NCBI GenBank assembly: GCA_963921935.1 | Contig: OY998175.1 | Span: 210,878,655-210,942,654 of the forward strand | Length of the DNA: 64,000 bases | DNA from: Galeruca laticollis | Lineage: Eukaryota > Arthropoda > Insecta > Coleoptera > Chrysomelidae | Direction: 5' to 3' | Translations under genes and position numbers: made by a program | Notes under the pieces: model-generated | What the model saw: the letters and a program-made list of their open reading frames with translations, nothing else | Told to the model about the DNA's origin: nothing | Databases searched by the model: none | Shown: piece after piece, positions 43,043-54,970 of the stretch | Numbering within the stretch: the first letter of the stretch is position 1 | Layout: every line of letters starts with the position of its first letter

Positions 43043-45213
43043 ATGGATAAGTAAGTTTATAATTTTTCAATATGACTATAGGTATTTATTTCTTCATATT
43101 CCTCTTCATACAGATTTATTGTGAGGACATCGAAACCGAAAGAACAATCAAGAAATGGACAAGAACAAAGGCAAGAGACTGAAAAATATAAAATCACTGC
43201 CGGTACAAGTAAACCAAGTATAGTTATTTCTCACTCAACCGAGGACATTTCTGAAATTATACCTGAGAGGGAAGAGACTGAAGGTGAAATTGAAAAACCA
43301 AAAAAAAAAAGGAGGTATGATCAAAAGTACCAGGAAGAGTGGAGAACGAAGTATCCATGGCTTAGGAGTTCTGGCAACAACCAAGTTGGCTGTGTACCCT
43401 GTAATAATTCATTTCGATGCACTACTTTTAATATTAAAAGGCATGAGGGAAGTGATTTTCATAAGAGAAATATCAAGAAAGTTGAAAAAACACCGAAAAT
43501 AGATGATATCATGATTGATGATACCCTTTCAAAGAGACATCATCTTGTTAAGCAAGCTGAACTGAAAATTTGTGCGTTTTTACATGAGCATAACTTGCCA
43601 TTTCTGCTTGCAGACCACCTTTCTAAGTTCATTGCTAGTGTTTGTCCTGACTCAGATGTTGCAAAACATATAAATTGTTCTAGAACAAAGGCTACCTATA
43701 TCACAAATGAATGCCTAAGCGTTGAACAACTAAAAGTAGTTTCAAGCATTTTGAAAAATTCGAAATTTTCATTAATTATAGATGAGACTACTGATATTAG
43801 TACTCAAAAGTCTCTGGCACTAGTGGTTCGCTATTATGATGAACTTCTTAAAAAAGTTAGGGATTCATTTTTTGGTCTCATAAAATTGGAGTCGTGCAAT
43901 GCTGAATCAATTTTTTTGGCAATCCAGAGCCACTTGGCAGAATATGATATTCCCGTTCAGAATTTGATAGGATTTGCCGCAGATAATGCTTCTGTGATGC
44001 AAGGAAACAAAACAGGAATACAAAAACGATTTAGAGAAATCCTGCCGAACATTTATACACTTGGGTGTGTATGCCATTCACTTCATTTATGTGCTTCAGC
44101 TGCTGCAAATAAATTGCCAAGCAGTGTGGAGGATTTTGTTAGGAATATATATAATTATTTCTCAAACAGTTCAAAGCGCATAGACATGTTCAATGAATGT
44201 CAAGTATTTTGTACACTGAAACCAAAGAAACTTCTTCACCCTGCTCAAACAAGGTGGCTGTCATTGCAAGCAGCAGTTGACAGGGTCGTTGAAAATTGGG
44301 AAGCGTTAATTCTTTTCTTCACCAATGAAAGCTTCAATGAAAACCTCCAAACCTGCAACACTATACTAGAATCATTGAAAAATCCTATCTATAAATTGTA
44401 TTTCTATTTTCTGTCATATATTTTGGATATAACTAATAAAATGAATTTGGAATTTCAATCCGAAAAAAATAAGCTACATGTCCTTCTGAAAAGAGTATCA
44501 GACCTCTATAAAAATATTTTAAGAAATTACTTGAATCCAGATTATATAAAAAAAATGAAAACACTTTGAAAAATATAGATCCTAAAAATCCTAGAAATTT
44601 TTTGAATATTGAAAAAGTTTATTTAGGAACTAAAGTAGAGTTACTGTCTGCAAACAATATAAATGAAAAAGAATTTGGTGATTTCAAATTGAAGTGTCTA
44701 GAGTTTTATATTGAATTAGCCACCCAGCTAAAATCCCGATTTGACTTTGAGGATCCAATTTTGAATTTCGTGTCATTATTTGATCCCAAGGAAGCCATAT
44801 CAGGAAAAATAGTTAGTATAGCAGCTGCAAGTAACAAGTTTTTCCCAAATCTGATCACTGACCTTGAGAAATTAAATTCTGAATGGAGAATGCTTCCAGA
44901 TGTTACGCATTTAAGAAATTTCATCGACTCAGACCTCGAAACATTTTGGAACACTGTTTTTGCCATGAAAAATGGCGCTGAAGAACCAATGTTCCCCAAT
45001 TTAACACATTTTGTGAAAGGTATAATTTGCTTGCCACATTCGTCTGCAGCTGCGGAAAGAATTTTTTCACAGCTATTTTTGTTGAAGACTAAAGTTCGGA
45101 ACCGTTTAAATATTGAAACTTGTTCCAATATTTTACATGTAAAGGAAATGATAAGCCCTAATGAGTGCTATTCATGGAAACCTAGTTCAAATTTGATGAA
45201 GAGAAAATTTTGA
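43043..45213 (+). pseudogene. hAT transposase, one frameshift from intact
   Basis: The ATG at 43043 begins exon 1 (MDK). A 63 bp intron (43051-43113, GTAAGTTT...CATACAG) joins to FIVRTSKPKEQ. A TTF/BED-like finger follows (VGCVPCNNSFRCTTFNIKRHEGSDFH, residues about 100-125). The catalytic core has FSLIIDETTDISTQKSLALVVRYY (first Asp), NLIGFAADNASVMQG (second Asp) and CVCHSLHLCASAAA, then TRWLSLQAAVDRV (TRW box). At about 44560 a single-base frameshift passes to the second part (44566-45213), which ends in the dimerisation domain LPHSSAAAERIFSQL, KTKVRNRLNIETC (catalytic Glu in AAAERIFS). About 700 residues, the usual hAT size. Confidence 0.92.
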
Positions 45214-45960
45214 GAGAACTGACTCCCATGCCACTAAACAAACATTTTACATGTTCACAGTGATATAAGAAATTAGTTTTGTTACATTTTTTTTTATTTT
45301 TCATATATTTTGTTCTTAGTTTACTCACTTTGCTTTGAAGCGATATTGGTAAATGAGTGTTTTTAAGTTCCTGTATTATTTGTGATTATTTTTAGGTTTT
45401 GTTCATGTTTTTTTCATATATTTTATTCCTTTTGTACTACTGACTGCTCTGTAAATATGTGATATTAGCAAATGACTATAAGTTTCTCATTTTTAATATG
45501 TATTTCATTACATCTAGTTTCATGACTGACTAATGTGATATTTGCAAATGACAATACTTATTGTTTTTGTTAAGTTTCTCATCAATTGTTGATGTATTTT
45601 AACATAACTGTTTATTTTGAATAAATGTTTCAAAAATTGTTTTTTGAATTCCTTCACAAGTCGACCACGTCGTTCTTGTTGCCTCCATTAATTCATGAAA
45701 TGCGCTCCCGCTAGATGGCGCTCAGCATTTAAGCGCAAAACAGTTAAGTGGTGATCAGACTCTAAATTCCTCAAAACTAAAAGACTGGTGACAATGGATA
45801 AATGATTTTCAAAAATTTCAACTTTATGGTGTGGCTGGTGGCTGCTAGCAGGTATGTAAATGGCGAATAGTGTCGCCTATTGACCAATCAGAATGCGTGA
45901 CGCAAAACGATGCATTGGGAATTCACCTTTATTTATTTCAAGGACATCTCGCTCTTTCAA
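45214..45960. other. 3' non-coding part of hAT
   Basis: AT-rich; contains repeated 'gtgatattwgcaaatgac' (about 45460, 45535). No gene. Confidence 0.4.
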
Positions 45961-46253
45961 TCACAATCTCGCACGTTTTTGACAGAAGTTCTCGCTCGAA
46001 ATTTTATAGGTCTGTGGCAACACTGGCTAGACTCCAGTGTACTAAACATCGCATTATTGTCAATTGACTGGCAGATTTTTGCCCTCGATTCGTTAATTTT
46101 ACGGTAGTCCCGTATTTACGTTGATTAGTTTTCGCGCGAGCTTTTTTTGGTCTCATATTGTGAACAGCAGTTTTGCTAACATTAAGGAGACATGTAAGTT
46201 ATTATTTATTAATTTTTACTTATGACCTTCTGAGGATATGTCGTTTCAGCAGA

Positions 46254-48048
46254 ATGGCTTCAATAGGGCCATTAACTCAGGCAGAATTAGACGCGAAAAA
46301 TTATGAAGTAAACAGTGATGCAGATCCATTTTAGGGTAGTGGAAGTGACTGGGAAGATGATAATCTTGAAATAGAATCCATAGAAACAGAAAACGGATGA
46401 TTCAACTAATGAATCGTCTCTCGGTGAGAATTTGCCTGGGAAATGGATAAGAAATTACTACTTCGGCAGACAATATGGACGACGTCGGTTATGAAAACGT
46501 CGATGATCAGGTACATCAGACACAACTCAAAACTTCTAAAAAAGATCAATTTCAGGTTCAACCCAACACTGTACGTTTAAAAGGAAAGAATGGTCACAAA
46601 TGGACATCTAAGCAGCCGAACAGAACTAGCAGAACCGCTTCAAGAAACCTTATCCATTTTGTGTCAGGTCCGAAAGGCGAAGTAAAGCAGCATGTGGTAC
46701 TGAAAAATAATTTTTTACATTTCTTTCCTGGCCCAATTCTTGATATGATATAACTTCACACCAATGAAGAAATAAAACTGACAAGGCAAACTTACACTGA
46801 TAACAACAATATGTCACCTAACTAAAGAAGAATTACAAGCCTTGTTTGCAATTTTGATCCTCTCGGCTACCAAGAAAAACAACCATCTAACTGCCAGGTA
46901 TACGTTTGATACGACAATTTCTGTTTCCCTTTACAGAGCCTGCATGAATTGTGACAGATTTGTGTTTTTGCTGAATTGATTGGGTTTGATTCAAGAGAAA
47001 CAAGACAGGAAAGGAAAATGAATGATCCTTTTGCACATATTCGTGAGATATGGGAAATTTTCATTGGAACTCATCTTACCTGACCATTGACGAACAGCTT
47101 TTGGGATTTCGTGGACGATGCCCATTCCGCATGTACATACCGAATGAGCCTGCAAAGTATGGTATAAGAATTGTTTTGTTGTGCGACTCCTCGACTTGTT
47201 ATATGGTAGATGTAAGTCCATATATAGGAAAAAAATCAATACAAATGGTTTGCCACTTGCTAACTATTTTGTAAAGGAGCTTACAAAATCCAACCATGGA
47301 AGTAATAGTAATGTTACCATGCACAATTGGTTTACATCAGTTAGTTTGGCTGATGAACTACTCCAAGATCCATATAAGCTAACAATAATTGGAACACTCA
47401 GAAAAAATGAAACGGAAATACCTCCCGAACTGCTGGCTACAAGTCTGGGAAATGCAAATACATCAATGTTCTGTTATGATCAAGAGAATGTATTACTTTC
47501 GTACGTGCCTAGGAAGCAGAAAGATGTACTGCTATTGTCTACAATGCATCAGGGAGGTGAAATTTCAGAAGATGAAATTAAAGGTGGTGTCAACACATTC
47601 GACCAATTGTGCACCAACATAAGCTGCAGCAGAAAAACTTTGTGTGCTGTATGATATAATAAATATGGCCCGCATCAACGCCTTTGTGATTTACTCGACT
47701 AATACTTTGAAAAGGCAGAAACCCCCTTTACGATACCAGTACATAATAGATTTTAGTCATCGCCTTGCTGAGCCATGGATGAGGAGAATATTATCGACCC
47801 CAACTTTGAGGCGAAATATCCGCCAAGATGCTTTAATTGTAGGTATTCAAAATGATTCTAGAAATTCAATCCCTCAGGAAAAGAATCGCAAAACGTGTTT
47901 CTACTGCCCCAGTCAAAAAAACGGATGTCAACAACTTATTGTGAACATCCGCTCTGCGGGGAGCACCGCGGAGACATTTGCAAAAAATGCAGCGATGATG
48001 AATAGGAATTTGAATTTTTTATTTATATTTTGTTTTTTCATTTTCTAA
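46254..48048 (+). pseudogene. piggyBac transposase, degenerate
   Basis: A short intron (about 46195 GTAAGTTA to 46249 TTTCAG) precedes the ATG at 46254 (MASIGPLTQAELDA). The acidic N-terminus and helical domain are split by many stops. The core is recognisable: DEQLLGFRGRCPFRMYIPN (about 47090-47145), YGIRIVLLCDSSTCYMVD (47160-47215), PLANYFVKELTKSNHGSNSNVTMHNWFTS (47255-47340), KLTIIGTLRKNETEIPPEL (47376-47440), GGVNTFDQLC (47586-47615). In the second catalytic position the family has C-D-NWFTS but this copy has M-H-NWFTS, so an essential Asp is gone. The Cys-rich C-terminus survives as RKTCFYCPSQK. Inactive. Confidence 0.88.
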
Positions 48049-48183
48049 TAAAGAGTTTCTACCATTTTTCGTGAGATTTTCTGGAAAGAATTTTCGTATA
48101 ATGTGGGTTTTTACTACCGTCGCAAAATTTACGATAGTCCCGTAATGACGTATTTTGAAATAAGTCCCGTTTTCTAGGGTTAA

Positions 48184-48890
48184 ATTTGCCATGTGCGTTT
48201 TGTAAAGACACTAACCACTATATACAATCTTGTTCAAAGTTTCTAAATTTATCAGTTAACGATAGGTTTGAAAAAAATTAAGAATCTTAATCTGTGTGTT
48301 GTATCATACAAGCAAACATTGTTAATCAGGAAATTGCAAAAAATGTCGTGGTAAGCATAACACACTTTGAATCAACACAAAATGCAAATGCATCAAACAT
48401 TAACAATGACAATCTACTAATGGGTCACCTACTTCTGTTCAACCGGAAATTGAAAAATCGTTAATTATGCAAGCAAAGATACATCTAACACGAAAGCAAA
48501 TGTAGTGCTATTATCAACAGCGTTAGTTCACGTTGAAGGCATAACAGGTGAGTTACATATATGTCATGTACTTTTGGACTCAGCTTCTCAGTCCAACTTT
48601 ATTACTGAATAGTGTTGTGAGGGACTTTATCTAGATTGTGCCTCGGTCGATATATCAGCCATCGGTATTAACCAGGTCACTTCCACCATTAACAAAATGA
48701 TTAATTCATTCGAATCGCTTGCTTCTTGTCTTATTATTCCTGTGATAAATGGAAGATTACCAGAACAAAATGTCGACGTTTCGACTCTTGAAATACCCGG
48801 TCATCTTAAGCTAGCTGATCCAAGATTTGCAACCGTAAGCAAGATAGACAACCGTAAGCAAGATAGACATGCTTCTAGGTGCTAGCATCT
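48184..48890 (+). pseudogene. BEL/Pao Gag knuckle and aspartic protease
   Basis: CAFCKDTNHYIQSC (C-X2-C-X4-H-X4-C type knuckle, about 48192-48235) and FLNLSVNDRF are the Gag end. LLSTALVHVEGITGEL, then VLLDSASQSNFITE (about 48571-48612), is the BEL protease with a D-S-A/G-S-Q-S box. GINQVTSTI, then IPGHLKLADPRFA, is conserved downstream. It is split among three frames. Confidence 0.8.
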
Positions 48891-49495
48891 TCTATAATTT
48901 AATGTGCATAGGTCAGATACGTCTAGGGGTAAATTTCTCAAAAAACCGTTTTAGGATGGGTGCTCAGGATCAACTTCTCTCCTTCACTCCTTCACAAACT
49001 ATTTGCAAACATGTTTCTAATGTTGACCTCCAAAACCAGATGAAGCAGTTTTGGGAGATAGAGGTGGTTAACTCAGATACCCACGTCTTATCCAGTGATG
49101 ACCAACAAGCAGAGGAGATATTCCAGAAATCAACTTACCGTGATCCCTCTGGCAGGTTTGCCGTCCAAATACCATTACAACAATCGCCTTCGCTCCTAGG
49201 TAACTCTCGAATTACCGCGTATCGTAGACTAAAATCTGTACAATGCAATAAACTGTCAATAAACCCTACTACGAAGACAATGTATTCCGATTTTATGAAA
49301 GGCTACCATTCCTTGGGTCATATGATTCCAAAAAACTGTAATTCAGAAGTATCATATTTTTTACCTCATCACGGAGTATTCAACGAAACCAATCAAACCA
49401 CTAAGCTGCGTGTCGTGTTCGACGGATCGGCTCGAACCGACACCGGTGTATCACTAAATGATTTGCAATTTGTTGGTCCTACTACTATGCAGGAC
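48869..49495 (+). pseudogene. BEL/Pao pol, N-terminal RT part
   Basis: Open for 209 codons. LLGASIFYNLMCIGQIRLG is the linker after protease. QMKQFWEIE and YRDPSGRFAVQIPL precede the RT, and LPHHGVFNETNQTTKLRVVFDGSA (about 49365-49435) is RT block 1-2. The frame ends M-Q-D at the MULE junction. On the other side (53593) it continues D-L-L-S-I-L-L-R. Confidence 0.85.
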
Positions 49496-49514
49496 GCAAT
49501 TTTACAATAGCTAT

Positions 49515-49592
49515 TTGTAAAACAAGTGTCACAACGACTCGTTTTGTAGTACGAGTACTACAGAAAGTCATTGTGGCACAAGTTTTACACAA
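49515..49592. repeat. Hairpin at the left end of the MULE
   Basis: ttgtaaaacaagtgtcacaa... pairs with ...ttgtggcacaagttttacacaa around gttttgtagtacgagtactac. It could be subterminal binding sites or a separate small foldback insertion. Confidence 0.65.
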
Positions 49593-50886
49593 TATTTTTT
49601 ATAATTCGCATTTATTTAATTTTTTAAATAAAATAGAATTACATATAATCCCTGTTTTTAAACTAGTAGAAGTAGTTTGAATTTAAGTTGGCAATTCTGT
49701 AGATTCCTGATTGGTCAAATCACAGATGGTTTTATTCAGCACTTCTGACTTTTGACATATTATAACCGAATAATTGTGTAAATTGTAAACAAACTTTCAT
49801 TTAAGCAAACAAGGGTGATTATTTGTTTAAAAAAGAGCTTCTTCGCATATGCTCTTGCGATCTATTTATATTATATCATAAACAGAATTACTTTTGTAAT
49901 ACATCTTCACATAGATATCTGGTAATTTATCCCAAAAATCGAACGTTATGTATACCTATATATTGATCCTATACAATATAAAAATAAAACATTGACAAAT
50001 CATTGATAAATAAACGTTAGCGTACTTTATTTATTAATATTTTTAATAATATATAAATCATTCTAATTTACCTTTAAGAACATTTAATATGATAATTTGC
50101 TAGCTAGAACAACGCTAGACCATTTTATATATAATTTTTGTCAAATGCCAAATAACCAACTGTACACTTAAAATTACTAAAACAGTGTTCAAATAGCTTC
50201 ATTGTGACATTGTAAACAATGTTATAATGAAGTCTCTTTTATACGTGAATTATAAAAAATCTATATCGATCATAGATATATAATACAAGTGTGTTATATA
50301 TCTATGATATCGATATAGTTAAGATGGTGACTGACCTCGAGTAGCTTTTGTTTGCAAAAAAATAGTTACACATTCTAGTCTATTACAGTGCTAAAATTGA
50401 CCGTACTGGAACAGAATTTGTTAAGTTCATTTTGTTAGCTATTACGGGCACAAAATCTAGCCCATTTCAGTTGTCAGTAAGGAGTTTGGCGGTAAAAGAT
50501 TGCCCTCTCTCTTCTTATTATTGTGTTTCGGCACGTAGTTCAATTTGAGGTTATAAAACTGTGCTTCTTTAATATCTTTTGTAAAACGATTTTTAGTGCA
50601 CTGAAATAGCCAAAACAGTAATAAATAGTATCGTGGGTAGTGACATTCATTATTTTGAATTTCAGGAGAAAAATCAAGATCATTTTGTGACTTAATTTCA
50701 GTGCAAGTCAACAACAGGAGAAAATTGCACGGAAAAATGTGAAACCTTCATCAAAGACTTTTCGCGTAGCACAAACACTAACTGGATTGTAAACAAAGTG
50801 TTCAATAATTGTGTTCGTTATGAATTTCGCAAATTATATGTGGGTCATCTAGCCAAGAAGAATAAACGTGTATCCAAGAGAAAAGG
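49593..50886. other. 5' non-coding part of the MULE
   Basis: AT-rich. A palindrome (atatcgat-atcatagatatata... and its complement) lies at 50263-50320. No gene is supported. The upstream end may contain the promoter of the transposase. Confidence 0.35.
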
Positions 50887-52930
50887 TTGTACAAGAAATT
50901 ACGAGTGTTTGGCAAGTATAAACATAAGATTCCTAAAATTACTAAAGTCACTTTGAGAAGGTCTAGCCTATTAAAAAAAGGTTTGAATGTAGTTATCAAT
51001 ATAAACTATGAACATTCTCACCGAATACAGGATGCTCAAGCATTTAGCTTATTACGATGCAATGAAGAAACAAAAGAAACTTTTCGCCGATATTTTGAAT
51101 CTGGTATGACAGCTTTCGCAGCCAAGACTTATCATGAATTTCTTTTATCTGAAAATTGTGATGAGGACATCAATAAGCTTCTCGCAAATGCGCAAGTGAA
51201 TCCAACAGAAATACAAGTGACCTACTTCTATCAACAATGGAGGTCTGAAAAATATGGAGGAAGGCATGACCAAAGTGTTATTGAAAAAATCGAGATTAAA
51301 ATGGAAGAATTACAAAAACAGGATATCCTTTTGTGTCTTAACGAAAATCCATTTCTTGTTGTTCTGATAACTGCCGTTATGAAAAGAGCTTTCAAATCAG
51401 GTCATGCAGATGAGATGATCTTTATTGACACCAGTGGTTCTTGTGATCAGAGTAGCACCTCAGTCACTTTTATTTTTGCAACTACAAAAATTGGAGCATT
51501 GCCAATAGCTGTTATTCTTCATAAAAATAAATCAGAAAATGATTATTTATACGCTCTAAAAATGGCTAAGCAATACTTAGGAGCCACTTGTAATAAATCA
51601 TTTGAGCCACAAGTTATTATGACCGACCATGACACTGCAGAAAGAAATGCACTTAAAGTAGTATTTCCAAAATCTGTTTGCTACTCTGCATTTTTCATGT
51701 AACGCAAGCTTTTTGGCGCTGGCTAAGGGATTCGAACAACAAGATTCAGAAAGATGACCTAAAGACCATAATGACGTTATTTCGTCATGTTTTGTTTGCT
51801 AAAACTACTTCAGATGCAGAGAACTTCATGTTTCAATTATTCAACGACCCAACTTTGAACAACTATAAAAATGCCAAGGCATATCTAGAACATACCTGGA
51901 GCCGTCGAGAAGAATGGTGTTTACCTTTTCGTAGTGACGTTTTGCACAGGGTAACAATACTTACAACTACTGTGAAGCTTCCATCAGTATTTTCAAGGAC
52001 ATTATATTGCAGCGATGCAAAACATTCAACATATGTGCCCTTATCGACTTCATCACCGAGATTTTCGAAAACTATCTCAAAAATAGACTTCTAAAATTTG
52101 CAAACGCAAGAGGACGAAATTTAACTCTAGCTTATGATAAGTTTTTTCGTAAAATAAGCGATATTGAAGAAATAACACATATCAGCCATCTTAATTACCA
52201 TGTTAAACACAAAAGTGACTATTTCGATGTAAATATAGAAACTGAGTGTTGTAATTGTTATGTTGGCCAGGGAGGAAAATATTACAAGCATTTATGTGCA
52301 GTTGAACAAAAGTACGGACTTTCTTTAAAAAATTCCTTGTTTTTGAATAAAACTGATCGGCAAGATTTTGCTAAAATTGCCTTAGGGGATACATATTTAC
52401 CTGCTTTCTATGATGACATAATTGATCTCGAGGAAACCAGTGAAACGTGTTACACAGAAAATAATAACACTGTTCAGTCAGATCAACCTGAAACTGTTGA
52501 CAGCTCCTTTGATTTGCCAATTACCTAAAACAATCAGTCAAGCTATAACGCAGCTATTGACAGAATCCAAGCCGAATTTACACGAGTTTCAGAGATATTG
52601 AATAAAGACCAATGCCCTTACAATATCGCAGTATTAAGAAAAATGGTGACTACATTGGAAAAAGTTCAAACGACGTCTCAAATTGTGTCCATTTTTTCCC
52701 ACACAACTCGATTTAACTGGAGCCGAAAAATTCATGTACAACCAACTGCTGTATCCCGAAGAAAAGATATGGGACTTAGAGGTAATAATCGCATACAGTC
52801 TGGAAGGCCATCCAAACTCGAAAAAAAGAAAAAAAAACGAAAATCTCATTATCCTAAACATAGAAAGAAACGAATCCAGTGTAAAAAAACATTAACTCAA
52901 CAGCGCGTGACAACGTCCAATAAAGTCTGA
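50887..52930 (+). pseudogene. MULE transposase with SWIM-type zinc finger, two frameshifts
   Basis: Segment 1 (to 51702) has a basic start, FRRYFESGMTAFAAKTYHEFLL, and the MULE core MIFIDTSGSCDQSSTSVTFIFATTKIGALPIAVILHK (first Asp, about 51418-51525) with VIMTDHDTAERNALKVVFP (second Asp, about 51616-51670). A frameshift moves to LLCIFHVTQAFWRWLRDS (conserved C-X2-H box) and LFRHVLFAKTTSDAENFM. A second, near 52005, moves to a segment with ECCNCYVGQGGKYYKHLCAV (about 52246-52305), a SWIM finger in which the third Cys is Tyr. The lysine-rich tail (52730-52930, with GRPSK) completes the family layout. It matches an insect-expanded MULE family. Confidence 0.88.
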
Positions 52931-53583
52931 AAAGTGAAAAGATAAGTTTTTAGTTATATTATTATGTACTCAAATGGTTTCAGTTTTATGCAAATATGTG
53001 GCTTTTGATTTTGTTAACAATAAACAATTTTTGTTCCTACTTATTGAGTTTCATTTTTATGAAAATATGGGTGTTTAGATTTTTTATGCAAGAATTCTAT
53101 AAAAAACAATTTAAACCATATTTCAGATATCCAGGGATGTAATTAGCTGTTCACATATTATTTAATATTTTTTAACTCAGCAAAATACTTATGTTTCGAA
53201 ATATTGAGTTGCATAAAGACTTTTCAATTCAAAAAATAAATACCCACCCACCTAGTCAGATATTTTCGTTCCAGTGTTCAAGTGTTCTGTTTACCGATAG
53301 ATTATAAAAGACTTCAAAAAAAACGTAATTTTGTATGAAACATCATTCAATAACTCTAAATAAAGGATAGAGAGGAGGGTGAATATTATAAGTACTCAAA
53401 TGACTGAAGCAATGTAGACATTTACTCATTAGTTGATCTGAAATTTGTCTCACAGATTCTATACCAACATGGTTCATTTTTGAACCGTAATAGAATAGGT
53501 TATGCAGCTGATATTCTGCAAACAAAAACTATACGAGTTCAGTCGCCCCCCTGACCATATCAGTATAGGAATTGTAAAATCGC
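52931..53583. other. 3' non-coding part of the MULE
   Basis: AT-rich up to the right terminus. A 60-codon minus frame (53343-53525) is not supported as a gene. Confidence 0.35.
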
Positions 53584-53592
53584 ATCCAGGAC

Positions 53593-54115
53593 GACCTTCT
53601 ATCCATTTTACTCAGATTTCGTCAACACCAAGTGGTTGCACGTGCTGACATTCAAGATGTTCAGACAGATCCTCGTAGACCCTCCACAAAGGCCACTCAA
53701 GAAAATACTTTGGAGTGAAACTTAAGGCGTGCAAGAGTTAGAACTAAATACTGTTACTTATGGTATGGCTGCCTCACCTTGGCTAAGTATTAGATGCTTA
53801 AAACAACTAGCCTTGGAAGATTCCGATGTGTACCCCAAAACATCCAAAGTTGTTGCAAGAGATTTCTATATGGGTAATACAGAAGAGGAAGTTATAAAAC
53901 TTTGTGATGAAATCACAACTATCCTTTTGTCAGGTTATTTTCCCTTACAGAACTGGGCATCTAATAGCAAAACTCTTCTTGATTATGTACAAGCCAAAAA
54001 CCCTCGGACTATGTTTAAGTTTGGGGATGGTGAAAAAACCAAAACATTGGGTATTTTTGGGTCTCCTAGTTCCGATTCACTTAAATATAACACCCTCCTT
54101 CAAATCAATTACTAA
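53593..54115 (+). pseudogene. BEL/Pao RT, C-terminal part
   Basis: LLSILLRFRQHQVVARADIQ, then FRQILVDPPQRPLKKILW (two frames, 53593-53716) is the palm start. VTYGMAASPWLSIRCLKQLAL (about 53753-53815) follows. KVVARDFYMGNTEEEVIKL shows that the Y-V-D-D-L-L-T catalytic box has been deleted down to D-F-Y. LLSGYFPLQNWASN and the thumb follow. Non-functional. Confidence 0.85.
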
Positions 54116-54129
54116 ATGCCTTGTGTTAG

Positions 54130-54970
54130 GCGACATTTCTCAAATTTTTGACCCTTTGGGGATTTTGGGACCTTGTATTATAGTTGAAAAAATAATCTTT
54201 ACCCTCAGACCTAGACACACAGTGAGAGATTTTCGTCGACAATTGCAAGATTGAAACCGATTGGAAGTACCTAGGTGTGTTGTATACTGTATTGATCTCC
54301 AAATTCATGGATTTTCTGATGCATCCATTGAGGCATATGGCGCTTGTTTGTATGTTCGTAGCGTCGATCGAAATGGATCCGTAACCGTCAGATTGCTGTG
54401 TGCAAAAACCAAGGTGGCTCCGTTAAAAACCCTTACCGCGCCCAGACTGGAACTTTGTGCTGCGCTACTTCTAACCGAGCTATTTCGAGAAATGTGACGT
54501 CATCAATCGAGGTAACGATTTGTCAATTGTTCTTCTGAAGGGATTCCAGCATATGCTTATCCTGGATAAAAACCCAGCCTCATCTGTTACAAACCTTTGT
54601 CCAGAATCGTGTCGTACAGATTCAAAACCTCACAAACCCCGGTGATTATAATCATGTTTTCAGCCAAGATAATCCAGCTGATCTATTAACAAGAGATGTC
54701 AGCCCTGGTGAATTGGAGACATCTTCCTTATGGTGGTCCGGTCCATCATGGCTAAAAAATCCTCAAGAGGAGTGGCCAAAATCTGCAATTCGCTTTAAGG
54801 GTAACTTACCGGAGATGCGAAATTCAAAAATTTCTTGTCACACCGTACAATTATTGTGTGACCCAATTAAAATTGAAAAATTTTCATCATATAATCATTT
54901 ACAAAGAGTTGTGGTTCGGCAAAGTCGCAATCCAAAACAGAAATGTTGAACCTCTAAGTGCAACCGAGCT
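54130..54970 (+). pseudogene. BEL/Pao RNase H and connection
   Basis: LGDISQIFDPLGILGPCII (54125-54180) leads to IHGFSDASIEAYGACLYVRS (54302-54362; catalytic Asp in SDAS) and LLCAKTKVAPLKTLTAPRLELCAALLLTEL (Glu). Downstream, DNPADLLTRDVSPGEL, SSLWWSGPSWLKNPQEEWP (about 54667-54783) is the conserved segment before integrase. Frameshifts occur near 54250, 54500 and 54700. Confidence 0.8.

Larger units (their letters stand above)
42622..46025 (+). mobile_element. hAT element with GCTAGACT target duplication
   Basis: The inverted ends cagtgttgccacag and ctgtggcaacactg match perfectly over 14 bp. GCTAGACT stands on both sides (42614-42621 and 46026-46033). Subterminal 'ctcgctc' and 'tctcgcac' motifs occur near both ends (42636-42715 and 45950-46005), probably transposase-binding sites. 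The 3404 bp element carries a nearly intact transposase gene and lies in the 5' non-coding part of piggyBac. Confidence 0.95.
42497..48179 (+). mobile_element. piggyBac element in TTAA target, split by a hAT element
   Basis: The left end TTAA|ccctagataacgggac (42493-42512) and right end gtcccgttttctaggg|TTAA (48164-48183) are inverted repeats with the obligatory TTAA on both sides. Without the nested hAT (42622-46025 plus one 8-mer) the element is about 2.27 kb, a usual size. Subterminal copies of the motif 'acg-tagtcccgta' occur at 46100-46113 and 48131-48144. Confidence 0.92.
49496..53583 (+). mobile_element. Mutator-like element (MULE) with 9-bp target duplication
   Basis: The ends gcaattttacaat (49496) and attgtaaaatcgc (53583) are inverted repeats differing at one position in 13. 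They are flanked by ATGCAGGAC (49487-49495) and ATCCAGGAC (53584-53592), a 9-bp duplication with one later change. Excision joins the BEL frame as M-Q-D-D-L-L-S. An imperfect hairpin follows the left end (49515-49592). One MULE transposase gene is inside. Confidence 0.88.

Noticed and set aside
44706..45128. 140-codon minus-strand open frame
   Set aside because: Antisense of the hAT dimerisation domain coding region.
50263..50320. Palindrome in the MULE 5' region as a terminator or RNA structure
   Set aside because: AT-rich simple palindrome (tata/atcgat); no supporting context.
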